Below the pieces are notes generated by a model, which made no database searches, had not been told where the DNA came from, and saw only the letters and a program-made list of their open reading frames with translations. DNA of 29,962 nt from positions 1 to 29,962 of IMG/VR virus record IMGVR_UViG_3300022752_000277, one strand, 5' to 3'. The position numbers and the translations under genes are program-made. The number at the start of each line of letters is the position of its first letter. The stretch's first letter is position 1. Shown here piece after piece: positions 6,346 through 14,403 of the stretch. This DNA comes from a virus.

Positions 6346-6585
6346 TCAGACCACGGTATACGCCACGGTGGGCTGCAACTGACCCGTGACATTGGGTTTG
6401 GGAACGCGATCCGCCCGCATTTTGCCCACACGCACGGCGTCTTTGATGGCCTGCCGTGCCCGATAGCGGGACAGTCCGGTCTTGGCGACAATCTCGTCAA
6501 ACGTGAAATACCCGTTCGCTGTCTCGGACCCCATGCGAAGACGGGTCATTTCCGCGACCAGCGTTTCAAGGTCAAGCGTTGCCAC
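6346..6585 (-). CDS. Small helix-turn-helix protein (79 aa)
   Basis: The middle of the protein, FTFDEIVAKTGLSRYRARQA, followed by IKDAVRVGKM, reads as a winged or simple helix-turn-helix with a recognition helix beginning at the SRYRAR segment. This suggests DNA binding. The start is set at the GTG at 6585 because AAAGGAG lies seven bases upstream; a TTG at 6591 would be only one base away. It overlaps the end of the phosphoesterase gene by 14 bases. Its place just upstream of the integrase makes an excisionase-like or regulatory role possible, but that is inference. Confidence 0.75.
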   Translation of the reverse strand: MATLDLETLVAEMTRLRMGSETANGYFTFDEIVAKTGLSRYRARQAIKDAVRVGKMRADRVPKPNVTGQLQPTVAYTVV

Positions 6586-7381
6586 AGACAAACTCCTTTG
6601 CCGGGTCCACCGTACAAATGAAGGAATGAACCATGGGTAGCCCGTTCATCGTGCTGCGGAAATCCAGCAAGACCGCTCCAACGCTGGGAACCGCCGCAGG
6701 CACAACCTTGTGCCCAAACGAGGTCAACGTCTGCCATGCTGGGGTGGTTATCACCATCCCGTGCCCGTCGGTATACATGCCGTAAGTGTGCCGATGCGAA
6801 CGCACCACGACGGTCGGTACTTCATGCCCGTGCCGCGCTGCTGCGGTTTGTTCCTCGGCCAGCGTGACTGACAACTGCGTCGCGTACAGCGCGAGGCGGC
6901 TCGACGTGCCAATGTGATGTTTGAATGAGCAAAGCGTGCCGTTGACGCGTATGTTCCACGCGAACGCGGAATGCTCGCCGCTCTCGGGGTGCTTGACCGC
7001 GTTCAGCCTTGCCCCGATGTTGGCCTCGGTCGTGTGGCCGACGTGGGCCTCAGTGCCGCGAACCATGAACGTTTGCGATGCCCGTGCCGCCAGCGGTTCC
7101 AGACAGTGAATCGCAATCTTGGCATGGACGCCAGGATCGGCATGAACCACCTGCACGGTCTTGTGGTGGATGCCCTCGGTCGCGTCGCCGTTGACGACCA
7201 GGGCAAACGGATCACTGCCAACGATGCTCGGCAACCATTCGTCCTGCATGGCCTGCCAGTTGGCCCAGATCCATTGCTGGATGCGGTTGAGGCCGTACAC
7301 CGCGCCGTCGAACGTCGCGTAGTCTGGCGGGCACAAGCCCACGGTAGACCCGCAGTGGAGGTCCGACACGACCAAGATCAT
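6572..7381 (-). CDS. Calcineurin-like metallophosphoesterase (269 aa)
   Basis: The protein shows the dimetal phosphoesterase motifs in order: D7-x-H9 in VVSDLHCGS, G65-D66 in VVNGDATEG, GTEAHVG (H113) in place of the canonical GNHD/E, H155-H156, and the final H196-x-H198 in RSHRHTYG. It should hydrolyse phosphomono- or diesters, such as nucleotide or nucleic acid ends; the substrate cannot be told. The ATG at 7381 gives an ATGA overlap with the upstream gene. A GTG at 7399 with AAGGG upstream would add six residues. It follows the structural genes, where such enzymes sometimes occur in phages. Confidence 0.88.
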   Translation of the reverse strand: MILVVSDLHCGSTVGLCPPDYATFDGAVYGLNRIQQWIWANWQAMQDEWLPSIVGSDPFALVVNGDATEGIHHKTVQVVHADPGVHAKIAIHCLEPLAARASQTFMVRGTEAHVGHTTEANIGARLNAVKHPESGEHSAFAWNIRVNGTLCSFKHHIGTSSRLALYATQLSVTLAEEQTAAARHGHEVPTVVVRSHRHTYGMYTDGHGMVITTPAWQTLTSFGHKVVPAAVPSVGAVLLDFRSTMNGLPMVHSFICTVDPAKEFVCGNA

Positions 7382-7710
7382 CTTCGCTGATTGATCCACG
7401 CACGCACCCTTTCGTACTTTGACTTCAACGCCACGATGCAGCCGCAACCGGGGAGGGTCTTGACGACCTTCCACGCCGGGGCGTTGCTTCCTTGCTGCAC
7501 CCGCAGAAACGCCCACAACACCCAGCGCAGCGGCATGGGCAAGCCATACCACCAGACGCAGGCGAATCGGACTTGGTTGTCACTCCGCACGAACGCAAGC
7601 CACGGCTTTGTGTACGGCCTGCCCTCATGCCAAAATGTCCACCACGGGAACAGCACGGCGATTGCGTGTGCCGTGACCAGATCCGGTGGCGTCTTGTTGC
7701 ACCCGCACAT
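7378..7710 (-). CDS. Aromatic- and Cys-containing small protein, unknown function (110 aa)
   Basis: The sequence begins MCGCNKTPPD, carries a Trp-rich middle (FPWWTFWHEGRP and ACVWWYGLPM) and a second CGC triplet in LPGCGCIVALKSK. The paired CGC motifs suggest a metal site or disulfide, and the tryptophan-rich core may be partly membrane-associated or simply well packed. The start at 7710 shares bases with the TAA of the Cys-rich structural gene and has GGGAG seven bases upstream. I know no function. Its coupling to the Cys-rich protein upstream suggests they act together. Confidence 0.75.
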   Translation of the reverse strand: MCGCNKTPPDLVTAHAIAVLFPWWTFWHEGRPYTKPWLAFVRSDNQVRFACVWWYGLPMPLRWVLWAFLRVQQGSNAPAWKVVKTLPGCGCIVALKSKYERVRAWINQRR

Positions 7711-9239
7711 TACTTGCTCCCGAAATACCGCATCAACGCCGCGAGCGAACCGTCATATCCCGACGCTGCCAACGAACCAGACCCACCGCTGCACGCGGTT
7801 GATTTGCACGCTCCCTCGGTGTAGGTGATGTCCATTGTGATCGTGTGCGTGCCTTGGTCTGCACCGACGCTGTAGACCTGTTGATGCACGATCTTGGTGC
7901 AGGTCGCACTTTCAAGACGGCAATAACCTGTGTCCGTGCCGCCACCGCAGTTGAAGGGTGTCCAGCCGATTGCAAACCCGGAATCGTTTGGGAAGTCGTA
8001 TGTGATGTTGACGACTGGACCCGTTATTGTCGATGTGCCGTTTCCGGTGATGTTCCACCCGCCGCACGCGGTGCGTGTTGCTGTGTATGACCCGGCAATC
8101 GTGATCGTGTGCGGAAGTCCGTCGTAGTAAACCGTGCCTCCGCCTGTGTGCGTGATCGTCGCGGATGCGCTTGCATGACATGGGCACGGGCCGGTCGGTT
8201 CAGGACCAAACGGGTTGAACACCTGATCGCAGCACGCGCCAGAGAACGATTGAGCAAGGCACTTGCAGCATGTGTACGTCGGCGGCGTCTTGGTCGAATC
8301 GCCGCAGATTGATCCTTGCAACACAACGACATCAACGGGAGGAATGGATAGCGATGGAACAGTCTGACCAGTGAAAGACATGCAGCGCAATGGTCCTTCG
8401 GTAAACCGCTGGACCTGACACAAGAACGGAGCCTGCGCACAACCTTCTGCTGTGGCCCACACCGTTTGCGGGTTTCCGCTGTCAAGGCAGTTCTTCCAGA
8501 CGTAGTAGACATCAGCCGGGCAGCCGTTGCAGTCGGCGTCGGTCGTGACCGTGCCGAACACGTCAAAGTTTGTGCCGCCCGTCCAGTTGGCTTGCGTCGC
8601 CGTACTGATCGGTTGCAGCGTGTTGTTCGCCACGCCGTTCTTGTGGGTGACGTAGAACGCCATCACACGCGAACCGCTGATCGTCGGGACCGGGTAGCCC
8701 TCGCACGACCCGCAGCCCGACGATGCCATGATCGGCGCACCGAACTGATCCACGATGAACGGCACGACGGCAATCGTGTATGTGTCACCCGTGCCCAATG
8801 AGTCGGTCACGTCAAACGATCCGCCGCGCACGTTCATGGACCAATCGCTGCCCGTGCTGGTGATAAGATCCCAGCACACGGGGACCGAATACGTCCGGCC
8901 AAACAGCCCGCCCTTGAGCGTCACGGTCAGGTTGATCTTGGCCGAGAAACCCGACGTGACGTTCTGGCATGCCTTGAGCGTTGCCCCCGAGAACGACACC
9001 GATCGGATGACGTTGCCCGAGTTGTACGACGCGGAAAACGAGTTGATGCGTGCGATCGAACCGGGCAGCAGCGTACACCCGTTGGAGCATGACTCAGGAT
9101 CTTCGCAAGGTGTCAGCACGCGGCACGATGCAAGCGGAGTGCAGCAGTCGTCATTGCAGCAACAGGACGATGCGTCCGTCGTGACCATGCGGCCACCGTT
9201 GACGGCCATTCGCCCGTTGATGACGAGCATCTTCCCCAT
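7710..9239 (-). CDS. Cysteine-rich phage structural protein (509 aa)
   Basis: A beta-rich, Gly/Thr/Ser-rich protein with a very high cysteine content. There is a dense N-terminal group (SSCCCNDDCC, then CRVLTPC, CSNGC), further pairs throughout (CGSC, CNGC, CCKC, ACCDQ, CPCH) and a C-terminal SYTATRTACGGW-type strand region. The size and its place at the end of the tail block fit a tail fibre, tip or other minor virion protein. The cysteines could bind metal or form disulfides after release from the cell. Three N-terminal residues (MGK) precede a second ATG at 9230, which could be the real start. No named domain is recognised. Confidence 0.75.
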   Translation of the reverse strand: MGKMLVINGRMAVNGGRMVTTDASSCCCNDDCCTPLASCRVLTPCEDPESCSNGCTLLPGSIARINSFSASYNSGNVIRSVSFSGATLKACQNVTSGFSAKINLTVTLKGGLFGRTYSVPVCWDLITSTGSDWSMNVRGGSFDVTDSLGTGDTYTIAVVPFIVDQFGAPIMASSGCGSCEGYPVPTISGSRVMAFYVTHKNGVANNTLQPISTATQANWTGGTNFDVFGTVTTDADCNGCPADVYYVWKNCLDSGNPQTVWATAEGCAQAPFLCQVQRFTEGPLRCMSFTGQTVPSLSIPPVDVVVLQGSICGDSTKTPPTYTCCKCLAQSFSGACCDQVFNPFGPEPTGPCPCHASASATITHTGGGTVYYDGLPHTITIAGSYTATRTACGGWNITGNGTSTITGPVVNITYDFPNDSGFAIGWTPFNCGGGTDTGYCRLESATCTKIVHQQVYSVGADQGTHTITMDITYTEGACKSTACSGGSGSLAASGYDGSLAALMRYFGSK

Positions 9240-9240
9240 A

Positions 9241-10095
9241 TCAATCGCCGAACTGATTGGCGTATCCTGCCGACGATCCGCGCTTGGTCGCCGCAGACCA
9301 AGTGACCAAAACGCCCGTACCGGGTTGCTCCAAATACCCGCGAATACCGCTGTAGATCACAAACGACGTTGCACCGATCGTCGCGGGCTGGCGCAGGTTG
9401 CGGTTGTTCAACTCGCCCGCTCGCCACGTCACCTTGTCGAGGTTGCCGTTGCGCCAGATCACCACGCCACCGTTGATCTGAATGGACGTTGACCCGTAGG
9501 TCGCCGTGCCGTTTGCACCGTCGTCGTAGTCGATGACCAGCGTACCGCCCGTGATGTTGATGGATGCCGCGTTTCGTTTGAGGACCGTGTACCCGCCCGT
9601 CTGCTCAAACACCGTCAACGCAGTTGCGTTGTACTCGATGGTGTTATTGCCGCCCGTCACATAGCAGTTGGTCATCACGGTGGACGAATCCACCGAAGTC
9701 GTACCGCTGGCGAAGAACCCGTTTGTGAACGTGCCGCCCATGAGGTACAACGCACCGCCGCCGACGTTCTCGACATTGGTGCAGGCGTTGGAGTTGCCCG
9801 CAGCCTGATACCGCATGAGTCCACCGGCCGCGCCGTAGGACACAAGTTGATCCGTGCCCTGATCGGCGTCGAACTTCAACGGGCCGCCGCTGGAGGTCTG
9901 CAACGCACCCGTGAAACCAGACAGCACCTTGAAGTAGTCGATGCCCTGAGTCAGTGCGGACCAATCGACGTTGGTGTACGCCGTCGCGGAACCCGACGAC
10001 ACCACCAGCGTCGCCGAGTTTGCGAAGCCGGTCAAGTCCGACCACTGGCCAGCCGCCAGCGAAGTAGCACCGGGATTGAGATATGCAACAGCCAT
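9241..10095 (-). CDS. Beta-rich minor structural protein (284 aa)
   Basis: After a short N-terminus (MAVAYLNPGA), the protein has repeated strand-turn patterns such as GGGALYLMGGTFTNG, SINITGGTLVIDYDDG and TSIQINGGVVIWRNGNL, suggesting a right-handed beta-helix or beta-sandwich stack as in phage fibre and tip proteins. The ATG at 10095 has TAAGGAG eight bases upstream; a GTG at 10104 overlaps that site and is rejected. It belongs to a run of codirectional structural genes between the tape measure and the Cys-rich protein, so a distal tail role is likely. Confidence 0.75.
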   Translation of the reverse strand: MAVAYLNPGATSLAAGQWSDLTGFANSATLVVSSGSATAYTNVDWSALTQGIDYFKVLSGFTGALQTSSGGPLKFDADQGTDQLVSYGAAGGLMRYQAAGNSNACTNVENVGGGALYLMGGTFTNGFFASGTTSVDSSTVMTNCYVTGGNNTIEYNATALTVFEQTGGYTVLKRNAASINITGGTLVIDYDDGANGTATYGSTSIQINGGVVIWRNGNLDKVTWRAGELNNRNLRQPATIGATSFVIYSGIRGYLEQPGTGVLVTWSAATKRGSSAGYANQFGD

Positions 10096-10107
10096 CGAAA
10101 CCACTCC

Positions 10108-10467
10108 TTACGAGTTTGTGTCCTTTGCGATCCAATGCACGTTGACGATGCCCGCTCCGCCTTCAACGGTCGTGACTTCAAGGCCAACCACGCCGAATCC
10201 GGTCACGTCGATTGCGCCCGTGTGCTTCACACGCGGGTCCGACGCTGGCGCGGAGTAGGTCGTCGATGAGGCGTACACGCTCTGTTCCACGTTGCCGGTT
10301 CTCAGTGCAAGGACCGCCGTTGCATACGTTCCAGATGCCTTCTCGATTTGGAACGAGCACACTGTAGCCTCGGCTACATTGACTTGCACAGGAAACCCAC
10401 TTGAATCAATCAACACGCCAAGGCGATTGATGTTGCAACCAAGGAACGATCCACGTTTGACGTTCAT
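10108..10467 (-). CDS. Small beta-rich structural protein (119 aa)
   Basis: The start is the ATG at 10467, which forms an ATGA overlap with the preceding gene and follows a GGGGGG stretch; an upstream frame to 10530 lies inside that gene. The sequence is rich in Val, Thr and Ala with no membrane segment (CSFQIEKASGTYATAVLAL, VTGFGVVGLEVTTVEGG) and looks like one beta domain. One palindrome copy, GTAGCC-TC-GGCTAC, lies inside it (10363-10378), encoding VAEAT. Position suggests a minor tail or tip protein; the exact role is unknown. Confidence 0.75.
   Translation of the reverse strand: MNVKRGSFLGCNINRLGVLIDSSGFPVQVNVAEATVCSFQIEKASGTYATAVLALRTGNVEQSVYASSTTYSAPASDPRVKHTGAIDVTGFGVVGLEVTTVEGGAGIVNVHWIAKDTNS
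10363..10378. repeat. Palindrome copy TGTAGCC-TC-GGCTACA
   Basis: Seven-base arms around two bases, inside the small structural gene at 10108-10467, where the minus strand reads GTA GCC GAG GCT ACA (VAEAT). It shares the 12 fixed bases of the palindromes at 20745 and 23936. Confidence 0.6.
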
Positions 10468-10760
10468 GCGCACCCCCCGCCAGCGTACTGCTCGATGATC
10501 GTGAAGTAGGCCGACCCGCCGACGATCCACCCGGACACGACGGTCCCAACACCCGCCGCGTTGATGTCTGCGGCGGTCGGCCGCGCGTTGCTTGGCTTGA
10601 CGCCCGCAAGGTCAAACACCCCGCCGCCGGGCTTGTTGACGCTCACGGTGTACGAGATTGCCGACGCAGGTCCGGGCGATGCGCCCTGCACCGACTTGAT
10701 GACACCCATCACCGGGACGGGTGAATCGTCATTGGTGAAGTTGGCCGGGATGGTCGTCAT
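10464..10760 (-). CDS. Small structural protein (98 aa)
   Basis: This gene has ATGA overlaps with both neighbours. The protein has a polar N-terminus (MTTIPANFTNDDSPVP), strand-like segments SAISYTVSVNKPGGGVFDL and VGTVVSGWIVGGSAYFTII, and ends GGGCA. It is too short and too general in composition to name. Tight coupling with the flanking tail genes implies a small virion or assembly component. Confidence 0.7.
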   Translation of the reverse strand: MTTIPANFTNDDSPVPVMGVIKSVQGASPGPASAISYTVSVNKPGGGVFDLAGVKPSNARPTAADINAAGVGTVVSGWIVGGSAYFTIIEQYAGGGCA

Positions 10761-11608
10761 CCTGACACCACCCCCGCCACGCCGGGCAGCGACTGCCAGC
10801 CGTTGTCGTCCTTGGTGTACAACTTCACCGAGTAGCCGTAACCGATGGTCGTCTCGGGGTTGTCGGCATCGACGTACACGGCCTCGGTGTACGGCTCACG
10901 CGCGTAGACACCAAGGTTCACCGTGTTGTTCGGGACAATGACGTAGACCGGGTTGGATTCACTTTGCCCCGCGAGGTCGGGCATCGGCGTTCCGTTGTCC
11001 TTGACCCATTGGTAGGTGAACTCCCAATCCGTCTGATTGGTCTGGTTCGCATCGCCACCCGCAAAGAGCCAATACGCCCCGCCCAGTTTGTGAAGTTTCT
11101 GGTATTGGTCTGCAATCGCGTTGAACGGGTTGACGATGGTGATATTGGTCGTGCGGATGGTCAGCGTCACCATCTGCCGCTTCTCGCGGACGGTGTATTG
11201 CGTGCCCTGCCAGATCTGTTTGACCGTTGGCGTTGAACCCGAGGAAGGCACGGTCAACTTGCGCCGCGAGACGATCCAGATCTTCGCTTCGGCGGTCTGC
11301 ACCGTGCCCTGCCATGCGTAGTACGTTCCGGGCTTCTTGTCTACCTTCGTCTCGGTAAACGACTCGTTGCTGCTGTATTCGCAACGGATGATGAACGTGC
11401 CATCATCGCGCACGTTGTTCACGCGGCGGTCCAGACGCAGCCCGTTGTCACCGGGGAAGGTGGACCCCAACGCAGGGACATTGGTGTTGTCGGCGTTGCA
11501 TGACGCAGGGTCGCGGTAGTCGGTGTAGAACTCGCGGACGCCGGTGCGTGTGCCCTTGGAGTCAACGCTGAACGTCGCACGCGAAAGGAATGATTCGCGG
11601 ACTGTCAT
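10757..11608 (-). CDS. Minor tail/tip-like structural protein (283 aa)
   Basis: The protein starts MTVRESFLSRATFSV, carries several beta segments (RQMVTLTIRTTNITIV, NPVYVIVPNNTVNLGVYA) and a Tyr-rich C-terminal part (TTIGYGYSVKLYTKD). The start at 11608 overlaps the tape measure stop (ATGA) and has GAGGT six bases upstream. Being the first gene after the tape measure, it fits the distal-tail or tail-tip position of siphoviruses. I do not recognise a specific family, so the call rests on context and composition. Confidence 0.72.
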   Translation of the reverse strand: MTVRESFLSRATFSVDSKGTRTGVREFYTDYRDPASCNADNTNVPALGSTFPGDNGLRLDRRVNNVRDDGTFIIRCEYSSNESFTETKVDKKPGTYYAWQGTVQTAEAKIWIVSRRKLTVPSSGSTPTVKQIWQGTQYTVREKRQMVTLTIRTTNITIVNPFNAIADQYQKLHKLGGAYWLFAGGDANQTNQTDWEFTYQWVKDNGTPMPDLAGQSESNPVYVIVPNNTVNLGVYAREPYTEAVYVDADNPETTIGYGYSVKLYTKDDNGWQSLPGVAGVVSG

Positions 11609-12720
11609 TTGAGACCTCGAATCCCCTGCTCAATGCGCAGGACTTGTTGGCCGAGGTTCTCGATGCTGGTGACAATCTTGGACGAAGAATCAATGTTTGA
11701 CTGCTTGATCGCGTTCGTTGCAGCGTCAAGACGCAACTGTTCGTTGCGTTTGATTTCATCGCGTTCAGCCTGATAGAAACGACGCATTGCCTGTTCAAGT
11801 TTGTTGTATGAGTCAAGTGTTTCTTGAGTTGCACCTTCTTTGTTTTTTTGAATAGCATCAAACGCATCTTGTTCATCAGCGTATGACTTTTCCATTTCGG
11901 TCATACGTCGTTGCGCTGTTTGCTTGTCAAGCTTTTCCGCTTCATCCGCGACATCTTGAGCCTCAGCAAGTTTGATTCGAGAAAACAACGCCTCTCTCTG
12001 TTGCACAACTTGCGGTTTATCAATGCGAGCCTTTGCCTCCATTGATTTTTGCAACGCTTCCCAATACTGCTTGTTGAGGTCGCGTAGTTCTCCGTCCATT
12101 GCCCTTTTTTGTGGGTCTTTGCCAAGTTGATCTTCACGTCGCTTGATTGCTTCGCCAAGCCAGTAAACACGCGCTTCCGCTGCTTTAGCCTCTTCTTTGG
12201 CAAGTTCAACTTGTTTTTGTTTTTTCGCTTCAAAACGTTGATCGTCTACAAGGTCTTTGTAGTCCTCTGCACCAAAGCCGTACATGGTTTTTTTGTTTTG
12301 CTTGCTTAGTGCTGCTAGTCGTTGTTGTAGTCTTTCTCCTTGGGATGCAACGCCCGCAACGCTGTTTCCCATGCGGTCTGACGCAGTGACAACATTTGTT
12401 GCCATCTTCCAAAACTCACGCATACCAGCAACCATTGCCGTGACTGCTGTTAGCGCGATTCCAGCCGTACCAGCAAAGCCAAGAACCGCGCCAAGCGTTC
12501 CTTGGATCGCCTCTCGGAACTCGCGGACGGGCTTGGTGAACTGCTTGATGTCTCGGGCCGTGCCAAGCAAACCCGTATCGACCTGGGCAGCCTTGGAAAC
12601 CTTCTGTGATTCGGTTCGCGTCTCTTGGGCAGCAGCGTTGAATCCGGCCTTGATCTTGCTCCGATCAACGCTGACCTCAATAACCGCATTGGCAATAACA
12701 CCATTACCGGACGGAGGCAT
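11605..12720 (-). CDS. Probable short tail tape measure protein (371 aa)
   Basis: The N-terminus VIEVSVDRSKIKAGFNAAA is typical of tape measure proteins. Then come a hydrophobic segment at roughly 70-100 (LGAVLGFAGTAGIALTAVTA) and a long charged coiled coil through the rest. At 371 residues it is short; using the usual 1.5 angstrom per residue, it would fit a tail of roughly 55 nm. The ATG at 12720 follows AAAGGGGG. Codon choice is unlike the neighbours: from about 11780 to 12320 the DNA is AT-rich (22 G/C of 60 at 11821-11880 and again at 12181-12240), so this coding region may have been acquired separately. A scaffold-like or other coiled-coil tail protein is the alternative. Confidence 0.72.
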   Translation of the reverse strand: MPPSGNGVIANAVIEVSVDRSKIKAGFNAAAQETRTESQKVSKAAQVDTGLLGTARDIKQFTKPVREFREAIQGTLGAVLGFAGTAGIALTAVTAMVAGMREFWKMATNVVTASDRMGNSVAGVASQGERLQQRLAALSKQNKKTMYGFGAEDYKDLVDDQRFEAKKQKQVELAKEEAKAAEARVYWLGEAIKRREDQLGKDPQKRAMDGELRDLNKQYWEALQKSMEAKARIDKPQVVQQREALFSRIKLAEAQDVADEAEKLDKQTAQRRMTEMEKSYADEQDAFDAIQKNKEGATQETLDSYNKLEQAMRRFYQAERDEIKRNEQLRLDAATNAIKQSNIDSSSKIVTSIENLGQQVLRIEQGIRGLK

Positions 12721-12772
12721 ACGGCCCCCTTTCGGTATTGCGTGGCATCATGGACGTGGTAGTCTGGACGCC

Positions 12773-13051
12773 ATGCTTCCCAAACCACTTGCGGCGTTGA
12801 TTGTCTTGGTGTCGATTGTGATTGCTGGTGTGTGGGTGTACAACTCGCACGTCAATGCGATCTACGACAGTGAGTTTCAGAGTTCCTCTGGCCACTTGAT
12901 TCGGAACGGAAATCGTCGCACGCCCACCGTCGGCGATGAGATGTTCCAGAACGTCACCAAGCCGATTCTTTTGTGTGTTGGCGGTATCGCCTTGGTGTGG
13001 GCGATAGTGTCCCTTGCGAGCCAATCCAAGCCCGCACCGTACCGCCCGTGA
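12773..13051 (+). CDS. Two-helix membrane protein on the opposite strand (92 aa)
   Basis: This is the one convincing plus-strand gene. The protein opens with a transmembrane helix right after MLPKP (LAALIVLVSIVIAGVWVY), has a polar loop of about 40 residues (with NGNRRTPTVGDEMFQN) and a second helix (ILLCVGGIALVWAIVSL), then a short polar tail. Codons look normal for the region, and the minus frames here are basic, unstructured shadows. There is no clear ribosome binding site; TTGCGT and TAGTCT spaced by 16 bases end seven bases before the ATG, so a leaderless transcript is possible. It could be a moron-type gene, for example affecting the host membrane or superinfection, but no family is recognised. 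Confidence 0.75.
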   Translation: MLPKPLAALIVLVSIVIAGVWVYNSHVNAIYDSEFQSSSGHLIRNGNRRTPTVGDEMFQNVTKPILLCVGGIALVWAIVSLASQSKPAPYRP

Positions 13052-13068
13052 TGTCGCACACGCGGCGA

Positions 13069-13920
13069 TCATGAGATGGTCACGGCTCCCGCGCCACGGA
13101 CGCCAACGGAGACCTTGATGAGGTCGCCGACGCCAACCGTGATCTGGATGGACTTCCACCACGCCGCGCCCGCGTAGGTGCGACCCGAGTACGCCTGCCA
13201 CGTCAACGTGCGATCCGGCACGCCGTCTGAGTCGCCGTCCCATGCGGACGGGACGATTACATACGGGCTGGAAGTCGAGAGCAGGCCCAGCCCTGCGGGG
13301 AACGTGTGAGTAACGCTGCCGGACCCGGTGAACGAGTACCGCTTGCTGTTCAACTCGCCAACGCCGATACCGACGTTCAGGCCATTGACAAAGATGCTTC
13401 CAGAGAGCGTGGAATCCGTCACGCCCTCTTCGCTGATCTTGAAGGTTGCCGAGGACGGCGCAGTACCCGCCGCCGTGACGCGGGCCGCAGCCGCCGCCGA
13501 ATCGACGTAGCCCTCAAACGACCCGCTGAACTTGTACGGGCCGGGACGGAACAGTTTTTCCGTCACGTTTGACCCGCTGAACTCGGTGATCTCGAACTCA
13601 CTGTTCTCGATCGTCATGTCCCAAGACTTGATGTGTACCACGTCGCCGGCGGCGAACGTCACTAGCCCACCGTTGCCGACCTTCTTCGAGGTCTTGGGGT
13701 AGAAGCCCTCGATGGTGGCCGTCCACGAACGCAGGCCAGGCTTCTGCGTCATGGCAGAAACACCAGAAGCATTGAAGGCGGTGTCATCCAGAGCATCCGC
13801 CGAGTCATCAAACGTGATCTTGGCGCAGTCGATGCCACCGTTGATGAGTTGATACACGTCGTCGCCAGACGACCCCCACGAAGTCACAAGTCCATTTGCG
13901 CCGATTGTGGTCTGACCCAT
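13069..13920 (-). CDS. Probable major tail (tube) protein (283 aa)
   Basis: The order tail terminator, then this gene, then tape measure marks it as the tail tube protein. The sequence supports it: a short N-terminus (MGQTTIGANG), beta-rich core with WTATIEGFYPKTSKKVGNGG, then KSWDMTIENSEFEITEF and GPYKFSGSFEGYVDSA, patterns like those of siphovirus tube proteins that have an added C-terminal Ig-like decoration. The last 120 residues (from about 160) appear to be such an extra domain. AAGGAGG lies eight bases before the ATG at 13920, a strong site suited to an abundant virion protein. Confidence 0.8.
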   Translation of the reverse strand: MGQTTIGANGLVTSWGSSGDDVYQLINGGIDCAKITFDDSADALDDTAFNASGVSAMTQKPGLRSWTATIEGFYPKTSKKVGNGGLVTFAAGDVVHIKSWDMTIENSEFEITEFSGSNVTEKLFRPGPYKFSGSFEGYVDSAAAAARVTAAGTAPSSATFKISEEGVTDSTLSGSIFVNGLNVGIGVGELNSKRYSFTGSGSVTHTFPAGLGLLSTSSPYVIVPSAWDGDSDGVPDRTLTWQAYSGRTYAGAAWWKSIQITVGVGDLIKVSVGVRGAGAVTIS

Positions 13921-13932
13921 GCGTAGCCCTCC

Positions 13933-14403
13933 TTATGGGCTTGTCCTGCTTTGGTGCATTTCAAACGTGACCATCGCAGAGAAGTAATCTCTGTCGCTGG
14001 CGTCCTCTGATCCGGTGTAAACAAGCGTGCCGCCGGTCCATGTACCGACAGCAAGAGTCAAGTTGTGACGGTGCAGTCCGTAACTTGGAACGCCCGACGA
14101 TTGCAGCGTGGCATTGCCGTAGATCCGGTCCAAGATGGTGTCCATGAGGCTCGGCGGGCTGCTGGTCGGAATCCAGACTTGCACTCGCACCGTGACCTTC
14201 AGCACGTCCGACCTGAACGTGTCCTCGATCGCAGCGTCATCGCAAACAAACACGACATACGGCGTCGTCGCACTGGACGGTGCCTCATTGCGATAGACGG
14301 CGGTGATAAGTCCGGGTCCGCCGCCCGTGGCGAACAAAGCACCCGATCCTTGATCGGCCTGCAAGCGTGTGACAATCGCCGTGCAAATGGCGTTGTTATT
14401 CAT
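13933..14403 (-). CDS. Tail terminator / completion protein (156 aa)
   Basis: The N-terminal helix MNNNAICTAIVTRLQADQG, the strand TPYVVFVCDD, the segment VLKVTVRVQVWIPTS and a C-terminal sheet with YFSAMVTFEMHQ follow the layout of the tail terminator (DUF3168 or lambda U-like) proteins. These close the tail tube and join it to the head. It lies between the gp10-like gene (4-base overlap) and the tube gene, the canonical place. GGGGGTG precedes the ATG. Family assignment is from pattern and position. Confidence 0.78.
   Translation of the reverse strand: MNNNAICTAIVTRLQADQGSGALFATGGGPGLITAVYRNEAPSSATTPYVVFVCDDAAIEDTFRSDVLKVTVRVQVWIPTSSPPSLMDTILDRIYGNATLQSSGVPSYGLHRHNLTLAVGTWTGGTLVYTGSEDASDRDYFSAMVTFEMHQSRTSP

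Noticed and set aside
12721-13068. Search for tail chaperone genes with a slippery frameshift site between tube and tape measure genes
   Set aside because: The minus frames here are basic, unstructured and opposite a better plus-strand gene, so no chaperone pair is supported.
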